From Mercurialis annua (lineage: Eukaryota > Streptophyta > Magnoliopsida > Malpighiales > Euphorbiaceae), in contig NC_065575.1 in assembly GCF_937616625.2 (NCBI RefSeq), positions 5,525,501-5,589,500 of the forward strand: 64,000 nucleotides of DNA. Reading direction: 5' to 3'. The notes under the pieces were generated by a model. It had not been told where the DNA came from. It saw only the letters and a program-made list of their open reading frames with translations, and did no database searches. Shown here in pieces: positions 43,901 through 56,767 of this stretch (its first letter is position 1; each line of letters begins with the position of its first letter). The position numbers were made by a program, and so were the translations under genes.

Positions 43901-46900
43901 TTTCGAGAGGTTTGAAATCCAATATTCCACCACATGGTGAAAATAAATAATATCCATATCAGTTTTGGGGCTTATTACTAATTCTCCAAAATGTACTGTT
44001 CTTCCTTAACAACATTTCCTTTCTTGTAACGTATTAAACAAATACAAATACTTGAAGGATTAGGACATCCGAGATTATGTGAGCTATTTAAAATAGAGAC
44101 GTGGAGAGAATATGACCTTTACAGATCAAAATTTTAATTTACTAAACCAAGGAGGCATTAAACTTGTTATATTATGCCATTTTTAAGGTACTAGGTATAG
44201 GCTGAGAGTTTAAATTATGCCCTTAAGCTTTGGTATAGAGGATCATTATCTGTCAATTTAATTTATACTTTTACCGAGAAGAGTAGTTTGAAGGCCATGC
44301 TTCACATAAGAGGGGTTTTTTTATAAATGTATATGACCTTAGAAAAAGCAAATGAAATTGTTCATGAAGGACATATTCAACTGACTATTGATGCGTGCGT
44401 GGTCGAAAAATGAAACATATCAGTTAAAGAATGCAATTTTGGGAGAGGTCTCAAATTAAACCATCATAGCTGCAGCCTCAAATTTGTCAAGCTCTCTAGC
44501 CTTGATATTCTCAGTCTTCTAATGCTAAAATCTCAGCTAACTCAGATCCTAATTGATCTATATATCCTGCACCTACTACTTTCTATATTAATCTTAAATG
44601 TCGAATTTCCTCTACCACTCGAGCTTTAATTATTATATATGGACAAGAAGGTAAACATCAGGATCTGTTCGATATCAAAGTAGCATATGTTGAAGTTCGA
44701 ACAGGAGCATTTGTGATGGTTAGGCCATATTAAATTTAGATTGCGAAACCAGTGGAACATTTAAGTTACAATGTCAAGAAGAGAGTCTAAGCAAGGATAA
44801 CAAAGGCTCGACTGATCAAGACAAAGTTAGCATTCTCGAAAACATATCTCCATGTAAAGTATAGCAAATGAAAACTATTCATTTGATTCATATTTAGGTA
44901 CAGTCAAGTAAGGAATAAAATTTGATAACTTACTTTGTGTGATTTGCACTTAGCTCATGAACTTGTAAACAAAATAGTCTCAGACTCTCGGGTGATTAAT
45001 CAACCTATAAATTTATGTTTATTTGAAACTATACATTAACTGATTTTTTAAGAAATAATTCAATAGTGAAGGAAATGCGCTCGCAGTTAGAATACATTAA
45101 GCTGATAATGTATCACCAAACACAAGTATTATTTTGTACTGATACGATATTTGTATTGTTGCTCCAATAGTAAATAGAAATGGAAGTAACTTGCCTCCAT
45201 TGCATAATTGAATAATCATATTGTTTTCCAATCAATGTGTATTTCAAAGACAAGTTGAACAAGTCTATAGTTTCATAGAATTAGAGTTAGAGAATCCGTA
45301 GTAATAGGTTTGGAAATACTTTTTCAACTCTCTTAATAATTAGCTAGCACTATCATTATTCATTAGTAAGTCCAACCAATCTTAAAGTTTCACTACAATC
45401 AGCACAACTCGTAGATTAATTAACTTTTCTTTCTTTAAATGAAGTCTTTCCTTAAACTTCAAAATAATAACATAATTAATCAGCATGATGTCAAGACAAG
45501 AATCATGAGACGTTAAAATTTTTTTGAACAAAATGGGAACTAATTTTGTTTCATGTTTCTACTGATTTCTTGCAATGATTTAATGTTGTTCTTTATAGTG
45601 ATTTTTGAGTTAATATTTAGAAACCTCATAATTTTAAGATCATTACAAGATTATTACAATATCAATGCGATTGTTTCTTTATTATATCTATGCTTACAGC
45701 CTTGTAACCAGATCTTACATGACTGGAAATTGTCCATAAATTTAGTAATTGTAAACATCCATATCATAGATTAAAGTTCAATATCTCTGAATTCTCAGGA
45801 ACTTTTTTTTCAGGATGCATTAGACAGTAAACCCAATGATAGGATGTATATAAATCTATATGAAAATATCTTTAGGATGTTAATTTGAATAAGATAAAAA
45901 TGCCAGTGAGAAAGAAACACACGCATGTTTTGATGAGAAAAAAGCAAGGTTTTTTTATTTAACAGTGATTTATAGATTTGGCTTAATAATGACGATAGAG
46001 CAATATATTTGGTCTAGGTAAGAGTAATATAATTTAAATGAAAACACTAATTTAATTGAGATTATTAAATAAATTTAGTATTCAAATTCTACAATTTACT
46101 TTATTTATTAAATTATTAGTAAATTGTTTTTTTAATTATCTTGTTTCAATTAAATTCATTTGTTCCTTATTTCAATTGGATTGTTAACTTTTACTAATTT
46201 ATAATTTTAAAATTAATTATTAAATGATCATAAAATCTTACTTTAAGGTGAGCAATTAGTTATAAATCTGAAGACAATTAAAATATGGAAATCAAAACAG
46301 TACCTCAAATAGCTCCACCTTTGAAACTTCTATCTTCTCCCCTTTCACAAACTGAGGAAGATTCTTCTCAGTTACTGCCAACCATGGCAAAACAGATGTA
46401 AATCCTTCTACTGTAACACGTAGCCCTATACAGTGGAAGAACTCTCCACCAACTGAAAATTCCACCTTTGTCCTAAAATGCATTCGAAGTGTCAAACCAT
46501 AAAGTGACATTAGCAAAATAAATTATTTAATCATTAAACTAACAGAAATCAGCATTATACTTGCTTAATCCACTCATTTTACAAAACGAAATACTAAATA
46601 GATGTTCAAAGTGGCCGACTATTTGACATATTTCATCTGTATTTCCATGACAGAAACAATTCTTCCTATTTGGTTCCTATTGGTATGGGATTTATATTCC
46701 ACAACTACAGTTCGGAAAAGTGCAAAATAGTGTTAAAAGTGAACACTTAAACGATCACACTTGATCTTCATCGTAATAGCTATAGTAACCTGTGCAACTG
46801 GACGTTTGGTTAATCCATTTCTAGTGCAATTAGGTCTATCATAGTATCATCTGCCACAGCATGACACGTTTATTCCAGTTTGTAAAATGCAAAATAGCAC

Positions 46901-49900
46901 AACAACTAACATCAAACTTATAAATTCTCTAACCATAATTGATAGCATCAACTACTCAGAACAGAAAAAATATGAAATCTTCAAGATTTTAAGACACAAT
47001 AAAAAATAGAAGTAAACCAGAGAAGATAGCATTTAAAATCAATTTAGTAATAGAATGATGTTGATGTGTCACACAGTGATGTTTGACCCCATCGGAACCC
47101 CAAACTAAGCTAGGAAATTAAGCATAGATTCTAAATACAAAGATAGAGCATTGAGATTTTACCTAACATACTTGCAGTCAGGAGACACCGACCCAATAAA
47201 ATGTTGACAGACATACTGGTATAATCTCCAAGCATCATTGCCAAGCATATCTTCAGTTGCTAAACGAATTGGAGTAATAGGAGGATGGTCACCGGCATCT
47301 GTTCCTGACCGAGGTTTATGACAACCTTCAACAAGCAGCCTCTTGACACAGCCACCCCATACAGAATTGTTTGATAATGTGCCAAGTATGCCTTTGAAGT
47401 CAAATGAAGAAGGGTAGGCTGTGCTTTCTGTACGTGGATAGCTGAAAAGGCAGCATAAATAATCATGCATTGTTAGAATCCATAACGAAATAGATGGGGA
47501 CTGCAAATTAAAATATTGGAAACAACAACAGACAACATGTACACTTTATATATTGCATAGTAAGATAGTGGTACATGGCCATCAAACTTGTAAGAATATG
47601 TTCAAAATGACAACCTCACTCCCACCCCACACAACACACACAAAACCCTACTTCCCCACAACCCCCCCAAACAAAAGAAAAGAACACAAATATGAAAAAG
47701 TGAAGCCTCAAATACACAGAAAATACTAGTTTAGACGAAATTTCATGAAAAGTGCCCATTAATTTAATTTGTTTTGGAAGACAACAGCCTTTGGTTACCG
47801 TTGTCATCAGGTTGTAAAAGCAGCCAAAATTGCTCAAATAAAGGACCCTGGGTCACATCTAAACCATCTCAAGAAAACCAATCTAAGTAAGAGCCATGCT
47901 TGGAAAAGGAAATTTTCTTTTTCCCTTCCACTTATAAGTAATTAGAAGATGGTAAGGTAAGCAAAGATGTACAACTCAAGAGAAGAAGAGAATCAAAGCA
48001 TTCACAACTTCAGATTAACTGTTTATTCCCGGCTGATATTATAATCACTCGCCAGCTAAGAATGCTTTACAACTAAAAAATATATAGTCAAATAATAACT
48101 CGAATCCTAGTCTACAGCAACTAGACAACCCAACAAGATCACAAATTTACTTTAAATGAAGAGAGAAATGTTTGTCCATAGACAAGACAAACAACAAACT
48201 AATGGTAATAGCAAAGAACGTAACAAGACACCAGCGTAGTCACATTTGGGAAAGGAAGCGAGAAAAACCTGATAAATCCCTGAGTGTACAAGCGTTCAGC
48301 TATTTGCATGGCCATTTGAGGTCCAAAGCCTAATGCACTTGAAGCAATCTGAAGAAATTAAGAAATCATATTCACTTTATCACCATTATACACACACAAA
48401 AAAAGACAGTCTTAACCTTTTACACATTTAGGTAAAATGCATGAATATTAATAGACATAAAAATATAGATAATCATAAGAAATAATTTAAAAGTTATCCT
48501 CTTTGATAAGGTCAAAAGTAATATATAGTATACACTGTCCTCCTTAACTGGCTAATCCTCCTTAAAATAGCCCTTTGCTTTCAGACTGCCATACTTCATT
48601 TATTTGTATTGAAGTTCATTTGAAAGAAATGAACTAAGTGCATAATGTTTTATGGACAAAGATCTGCCAAAAATTTATGTAATTTCTTCAAGAAAAGTGC
48701 AAGCTCAAGCAGTTTTTGCCAGCCCTCAGTGGTTTCTTAACTGCCAAATAATGGAGTAACCCCTAAAATTGTATAAAAGTCCGACAAATAACAGCTGTTG
48801 AAAATGCAAAGTAAGACGACCAGAAGAGCTACAATAACAGATAGGGTTTTCCCATAGTTGCTGCATATTAAGAACCGACTTATCCTTAATTATCCCATCA
48901 TAATCGTGCATTTATAGCACAAGCAGCAACCAGGTGACTTCCTATAAGGGATCCTTCAAATTTTCTGTCTTTAAATTATTTGTTAATGCACATCATGGCT
49001 TGACCAATATTATTTCCTGCTGACAGAGAAGCTTTGCCAGCAGGGACTCATCAACTTGCAAGACATTCATGCAAAACATCGATTTTTTCAATGCTGTAAA
49101 TTTTTAATTCATCATTGTTCTCTCTCCATTTCCAACAGTTAAACTATGTCATTTTTACTCCTCCCTCCTTTTCTTTCTTATTTACTTTTCACCAGCCTAT
49201 CCTGCTAAGCATCTCATGGTCAAACCATAAACATAATAGGAGTGAGTAAACAATCCTGATTAAAGGTAGTCTAGAATGTTGTGTTGGATAAAGAATTTTT
49301 TGAGAAAGCATTTGAAAAACAAAAATGCTTAGTTAAATATACATTTAAAAAGTTCAAATCTGATAAAACTGAGTTCTAAAAATATTTACCAAAGGTGACA
49401 ATAAATGGCTGTTCTCATTTCTAACCAATGAAGAGAGTGTAAGTAATGAAAATTAATGCACAAAAGTAGCAAAATGTTTAATATTCCTTCATGGAAATAA
49501 TTCAGTTACCTTGAATATTAATTAAATAAAAGCAACAGTTTCACGTTTAATAAAAAAATTATTTTCTATGTACGTTCAAAGGAAAAAATGAAATGCCTAT
49601 GGCTATCCCTATCTTCCTTTTTCATTCTGCTTCCTATTTGAGGTTTAAAGCCTAAATCTTATTCTATTTTTAACATATTAGCATAAGGAATTCAAATAGC
49701 GTAACTAATCTCAAATTTCAATTTATCACAGTTTTATTAACCTTTAGAAGATTCACTGTGTTTAATCCAGATGGGCGACCTTTTGTCTCTTGTTTGTGTG
49801 ATACGTCAGTCACTACTAATTTTCCATCCTGTACTACCTGCTTTTGAAACATCAGGGCAACCTGCCATCCATAGAAGAATGAACATTTTTAGCATTTTAG

Positions 49901-52900
49901 ATAATGACTAAGAGTAAACTTAATCCAACTTAAGGAAAAGAGCACCTCACATCAAAGTCAAATAACCTCCGACGTTCCCATTCTAGTTGAAGTTCATAGC
50001 CACCAATTAATAAGTGAGGTTGCAAAGACCAATATCGTTCTGGTTTAAAAGTGGCAATTTGCAAATAACGCTGCACGCAAAAACCAAGGGTGGGAGTCTG
50101 ACAAGGGCCATAGCTGAAACAGGCAGTTCGTAAGCATTATTAGCTAACTACGTGAGAAGAGAACTGCATAAAAATAAGCAGATTTAGTAATACACGTATT
50201 CCGATTAATTCAGAGAACAAAAGCTATTGGAAACAAGTAAATTTTAATCACATGAATATGTGGCGAGAAATTCTAAAGTAAGCATTGCCTCATACAAACA
50301 CCTTGACCAAATGTCAGAAAAAGAAGGAGATAAAGTTGAAGAATACAATTTCAGAAATCAAAAATGTAATCAATGAGAATGATATCACTTTAAAATAAGA
50401 AAAACAATTCCCATAGAAGTTATTGCGTAAAGTTCCCAGTTTTTCCTTCTAAATGGCTTTGATTTGACAATGAGCAACCAAAGTTGATAAAAAGAATGGC
50501 AAGCAATATGATTTATCCTGTAAGAATTCCCCACATCATTTTATCGTTTGCTTGATATTGAGTAATGAAAAGACTAAAGGTTCGTTAAATAGGCTTAGAT
50601 AGAATTCATTATCAAAAGTTAGCTTAAGAGAAGAGAATGCCTAATTCAATTATATACACAACAACAAACCAATAGCTCAGAAATGTGGGGCAAACACAAC
50701 TTCACTAAGGCAAAATATTTTCTTGTGAATGTTTGACATTACATATTGAATTGACTAAAGGTTATGTACGAATTTTTTAGGAATATTAACCGATTCACTT
50801 TTCAGTCAACATAATTTCCTATAAATGATGCTTGCTGGATTCTGTAATGCCAAATGAACACTGGATATGATGCATAAGAAATTCTAACTGAGAAGAAAAT
50901 GCACCATAATTCTGTTGAATATGCATAGCAAATGCAAAATGAGAGAGAGGCAGAACATACGAGATAACCCTTGAATCAAGATTCCCATACTTCCCCTGAA
51001 AAAAACTAGTTTGAAATCGTGTGAATGCAACACCAACTTTTAAATCTATCTCTTGGCGAGCATCTACAGCCAGCGCCTCAGCTCTGTTGGGTGGAACGAG
51101 ATTGTCCATGGCCTTCAAAATGTCCTTTTCGGCAACTGAAGAAAACCGTGCACGATGTATCTTTCTTCTAGGATCATTTAATTGTAAACCAGTACACTCA
51201 ATAACTGCAATTACAATTACTTTTTAGCAAAAAAAAAAAGTAAAATTACAAACACCAACACATATTTTATGAATTTTTTTAAATAACGAACTTTGAGATC
51301 TCGATTAATTTAGAATAAATTCAGAAAAAGCAGGCGTTGAACTATATACTAGCCTTACCAATTTGCCTGCCAATTGCGACAAGGCATATGTGTAAGCAAG
51401 GATTTGGAAGCATTTAATGAAGTGTGGCACTAGATATACCCTCAGAAACCTACACTTAAATCACGTAGGATAGTATTTTTGTAATCAAAAGTTATGCATA
51501 TTCTCATTTATCTTTACAATTGATTAAACGGAATCTGTTTCCATGCTTTTTAACTGCATAACTGTCAGTTTGAATTTAACACGGAGACTTCTTTCCAGAG
51601 CATTAGCTAATCTATTTTTCAAACAACTATTTAATCAAAGAAACAGATACTTAAAACCAATTTCAAACTACCAGAGTGTTCTACTAGGCTGTATACCCTT
51701 CAAATATATCAGGATGCACCATTATAATTGATAAAAGGGTATCCAAAGCCAACAATAGGAGGTAGATATGAACACTACACAATGTTCTCCGGCCAATCCA
51801 AGTTATTTCCATGATTTGACCCTCATCTCCAATTTTTAAAGGAAAACATCTTACCATTGCACTAAGACTCATCCGCCCTTAACATTGTTCAAAAATGTAA
51901 ACTAGTAAGTTTACAGTTTTGGATTTTAACAAACATTATATAAAATGTGGTTTTAGATGAACTCTAAACCATTAAACTTACCTTCAAAACATATATTTTC
52001 TCCTTCACGGTCACAATCCAACCACAGTACCAAATGGCCACATCCACGAGCTTCTTGGCTTAAATGTCTACGAATGTGAACCTTAATTCCAAAACAGATA
52101 GACTTAGTCAATGTCCAACATATGTACTAACAGCCAAATATCAAAAATCACATAATTCAAAACAACTCAGAATATTATAACGCATGTCCTGAGGATGAAA
52201 ACTTTTTTAATCCACTTCTGCAAATTTTAGTTCCAAGCAAATTGTAATCCAAAATCTTCCAGAACCAAGCATTTTGCAACTATTTATAAATTTCATAAGC
52301 AACTATTCCAAAATCTACGAGACAAGAGCAACTAATACAAACATAGACTGCATAGTCACATATGAAAAGGCTCCTAAGGAAATGAGTAAGTAAGCATAAA
52401 CTTATGTCTTCTGCAACCGCCATAATTTGCACGGGAAAAGTCTATCATACAATAAAGAATGAAAAGTGAAATACAGCAGCAATTATAACATATCAAATGA
52501 ACATAAGCACATACTTAAGGAGATAGATACTGATTTGTTAAGTAAATAAGGACAAATATGTGAGGATGTTTTACATTGTCCATTTGGAAAATATAATTCC
52601 ACATGTCCAGATATATAAGGAAAAAGAAGGAACTATTATCACAACTTATAAAATTTTACAGTTAACATTCTGCTAAAGGTAACAAATTTTTCTATAATAG
52701 CACATTTAATATGAAATTTCCAAAAATTTCAAGAGTACAGATAGTAGCAGAATGAAAGCACACCCATAAGAGAAAGAATAAGCCAAATTTACCTTAGGGT
52801 TTGATTCATTCTTAACTATTGGAGCTTCAAAAAGGTCCATGGGATCAGTGGTCGCCCAGTCCTGATATTTTGGTGGAAAATCTACACTAGAATAAAAAAA

Positions 52901-55191
52901 GGAAGAAAAATCGGAAAGAGGAACATAGTGATGGATCAAACTGAGAGATCAATATTAAGAAACCTCTATGACCTAATTTTTATTCCCACATGAGAATTAG
53001 GCATCAAAAATTAAGAACAGATACAAGGTGCCCTCCCTATCCTAATTCTTTTATTCTTCAAACCCAAGCTAAACCTTGCAACTTTTGTCATTCTTCCACG
53101 CCAAGTTCGTTAGTTTTTCGCATTAGTCCACAAAATCCCATAATTCTGTCTCCATGATTAACAAAGTGAAATAGTTTCCAAGTCATCGTAGTTAAATCTT
53201 CAAATCCAACCTTAACGCGGGAATTCTTTCACCATACTAAGATCATCTATAAATAAAAGTTATACAACGATGTTAACTAGGCAGGATGACTTAACTAGAT
53301 TTATATTTGACAACTAAACTTCATAATATAGAGCATTACCTACCCACCACAAAAAGATTTGCTACCTGATAAGAGCATCAGTTCATTTCAAGAACAGAAT
53401 ACATTTACCATTGTTAGCATCATCGCTTTCAATTACATTTAGATTACAGCTCCTTCACATGACATCAAGAGGTCAAGGAAAAGTCAATATCTTCACAACA
53501 CCTTATCACATAAAGCACTTCGACAAGAATCACTTAGCTTATAAGTCTGATTCTATTTTTGGTTCATCCAGCGTACACGTACATGAATGATGAGACAATT
53601 ATCATGCGAGACCAAAGTTAATTAGTCTATTCCAAAGACGATAACCAACTTAAAATCGTTCCCTCTTTCATAGACCCTTATATATAAATAATTTTTGTAT
53701 TGTTGCTTAGTTCATTTTCTAAGTTTCTCTATAATGTGCTAGAAAACTTAGTATCAAGGCAAAGGTGCACGAGGCACGAATGACAAAAAGCGTCTCTAGA
53801 CGACTTCAATGGTATGACACCTTTTAAGTCACTTCATTAAATTTTTGTCATGTTTGATCTTTTTCTCAAAGCCAGCTTACAATTATTTGAACCTCTCTTT
53901 ATTCCTACATATTGCATTCCATACAAAGGAGTATACTTACCTGAAAATATGCCCAATAACTGATGTCACTTTATAATGTGCTTGAAACCCAAGAAATATT
54001 CCATCAAATTCATGGACCTCTGTGCTACTCTTTCTTGTGGACATCTGTGGCATAGGAAATTATTTATGAGTCACTGATATATTTGAGTTTCACCTCAAAA
54101 GATGCAACCCAATTTTTTTATAAAAAATAAAAGACAAGAGGAACTATGTAAATGCGTAATGGTAAGTACTAAAACACAAATAACATAACAAATTAATAAA
54201 AGAAAATGCAGAGGGAGTACACAAATTGAACTCTGAATATGTTAAAAAGGTGCATTTCAGAAACACCATTATTGGGATGGCTACTTTTCCCCTTTTAGAA
54301 CAGATTTTTTTTTAATTCTAATTAACGAAACTCAAAATATGCCAAAAATATGAATTTCAAAAACACTAACATAGGGATGGTTTCCATTCTCCTTATAGAA
54401 CAGAAAGTTTTTCCCAACTCTAATTAAAGATATATAGATTTTTACCTGCTTAAGAATTTCTAATTTCCTTTCTAAATAATTGGCCCAAATTATGCGGAAT
54501 GGAAGAAAGTAATCCATATAGCCAACCCCGATTAACATGGCATATCAAAGCTTAGTTCAGTTGATTTATTAACTTAGATAAAAAGTGTAGCCATTAAGGA
54601 ATCGCTACAATTTATCAGCTATAGGAGTGTTAACTGTGTTCACTGCATAGTCCCAACAAACATATTTCTGAGTCATTCTAAACTGAAAAATTCAGTTATT
54701 ACAATTATCAAGTTTACGCAAATAAATCAGCCAAGTATTCAAGGAAATTCACACTGCCATTTATGATTTTCTTCTGTTCAACAAAAATTCATTAATATTA
54801 AAGATATCCCAAGCAAAGATATATTACTAAAACAATTATAAATTCAAATCTAGACAGCTCAATCCTATTATATTCGCTACAATTTCCTCAAATAATGATA
54901 AAAAAATAACTACTCTCATCTCATGAAAACTCCTCAAATATACAATACAAAGCACTGAAACAAAACTTTTTATAATTGATAAAATGAAGATGTGGAACAG
55001 AGAAACTTCTTACTCGTCCATGAGACAGTGCAGAAGCAATAGACAAAGCGATGCTAGGTTTTTCTGCTACCTGTGAAAACGACATTACAAGTTGAGTAAA
55101 ACGACGAAGCAAAAGCAGCAGCAGCAGCAGCAGCAACTGGAAAATAAGTAAATCGTTGAGTTACCATGAGAACCACCGGAAGAGGCGCCAT
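40959..55191 (-). CDS. TOP3A: DNA topoisomerase 3-alpha (complete, 15 coding exons)
   Basis: Coding exons: 55191-55165, 55070-55014, 54044-53941, 52886-52793, 52081-51982, 51204-50961, 50113-49951, 49861-49742, 48348-48269, 47441-47163, 46472-46304, 43826-43698, 43456-43244, 41992-41813 and 41597-40959. All are GT-AG and in phase, giving 865 aa. It is a type IA topoisomerase that cuts and passes single strands; with RecQ-family helicase and RMI partners it dissolves double Holliday junctions in the nucleus. The Toprim domain has EKPS (Glu 12) and DCDREGEN (116-123). The active-site Tyr is in GFISYPRTES (Tyr 331), its neighbouring Ser codon being split by an intron. C4 zinc-finger units follow (CGKC...CGTC, CPLD...CPYC, CSLCPHP-like and CNMC...CIEC), then an Arg/Gly-rich GRGRG tail and the end DPKMSFRDF. 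No lesions were seen; it should be functional. Confidence 0.95.
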
Positions 55192-55403
55192 TCTGAATAA
55201 TTAGAGCTGTGTCTGTCTTCCAAGCTGCTTTAGTAGTGTTTTACTGTTTTTCATAAAATAAAAACAAGAGCAACTTGGTATGACTAATTAAAGTTTAATT
55301 TTTTTATTTTTCTCTCTTTTAAAAAATTCCAACATTAGAAATTAAAAAATTGAGTTCATGAAATTATTCAATTTCAAATAATATATGTTTGTTATTGAAT
55401 AAA

Positions 55404-55716
55404 GGGTCAACGCGCTTTCTGAACTTGTAACACGAGCATAAAATTCAAAAAACCTCAAAACTCCTTATTTTTGAGTCAAATAAGCTCATAATTTATATTT
55501 TCAAAAAATAGATTTAAGATAATTATATCGCAACAATTATAGAAGTATTTAAGTATTTTTTTTATATCTCTCACCTCCGATATGTATATTACGCGTTTTA
55601 AAAATACAATAATGGGGTTATTTGACCCAAAAATAAAAAAAATTGGAATTAATTGCTCAAAAAGTATAAATTGGATTAGATGACCTCGTGTCACAAGTTC
55701 AGGGGGCGCGTTGACT
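55404..55716. mobile_element. Putative MITE with ~36-bp inverted ends
   Basis: The left end GGGTCAACGCGCTTTCTGAA matches the inverse of the right end (GAGTCAACGCGCCCCCTGAA), and the match continues for about 36 bp. A convincing 9-bp duplication was not found; TTTGTTATT on the left against TTTGTTCGT on the right matches at 7 of 9 if the left boundary is set at 55397. It lies between TOP3A and the seryl-tRNA synthetase copy. Confidence 0.65.
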
Positions 55717-55976
55717 CTTTGTTCGTTTTCTGTTTATACTTTGCAGAATGTATAGAAAAATCCTCGATTTTTTTACAAAAATATAGATCAGCCTTTTTAT
55801 ATTTTTTAGGCACAATTAAACTTTGTGTTTTTAAAATAAAACAATTAAACTCTTGTTATTTTAAAATCAAACAAAAACACCATTTTAATTTATTTTTGGG
55901 ACACCTACCCTCTCAAATTTCGGGTAAATATTTTAAACATTAAAACTACCAGCTAACTTATAGACATTAGATTAAA

Positions 55977-56481
55977 GGCTAATCCTCTAAAAATCCCCTC
56001 ACCTTTCAACCCCCTTTCGTTTGCACCCTCACCTTTCAAAATCCCCAATTTTACCCTAATTATCACCTTTCACTTTCAATTGCACCCTCGAAATATTAAA
56101 TTGACGTTTTTTTCACTCAAAAAATTTCAAATCAATATTTTTTATTTTTACTCATTTTCTAAATAGTACTAAATGTTAAAATTTCAACATTATAAGCATC
56201 TTCTCTAAAAAATATTTTAAAAATTACTAAATTTCACATTCACTTTTATTTAATTTAACCGTTTTAATTCCATAAAATTAATTAAATTAGATACTATTTA
56301 TAATATTTGTTGAAATATAAAGTATTAATTTGAACTTTTTGCAGTAAAAATAGGTCAATTTAATATTTAAGGGTGTAATTGAAAGTGAAAGGTGGAAATT
56401 AGGGTAAAATTGGGGATTTTGAAAGGTGAGGGTGCAAATGAAAGGAAATTGAAAGGTGAGGGGTTTTTCAGAGGATTAGCC
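55977..56481. mobile_element. MULE-type MITE, 9-bp TSD TAGATTAAA
   Basis: 505 bp starting GGCTAATCCTCTAAAAATCC and ending with the inverse of GGCTAATCCTCTGAAAAACC. Perfect 9-bp duplications lie at 55968-55976 and 56482-56490. The arms carry repeated phrases CACCCTCACCTTTCAA, much like the element at 23961. It sits in the shared upstream region of TOP3A and the seryl-tRNA synthetase copy. Confidence 0.93.
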
Positions 56482-56767
56482 TAGATTAAAACTAAACCGA
56501 ATTTTCTTTTCTTCTACTCTGTCCGTTACTTTCAAATTTCCACCTTCAAATTTCCACTTTCCTTCCATTTAGTTTCCTTCTAAACTCACTTCTTCTCTTT
56601 TTCTTTACCAATGTTTTAACCAAATCCATATTTGCTAAAGATTAAGTATAGAAAATGTTCATATAACTACCATTTCTAATAAACAGAAACAGTACAGAAG
56701 ACGGTCTCAATCTGGAGAAACCGACCGGTTTTGAAGGATAACCGGTTTTCCGGTTCTTTACGAATTT

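Noticed and set aside
55680..55943. 87-codon open frame
   Set aside because: Starts in the MITE end and continues through AT-rich DNA; no domain, no expected codon pattern.
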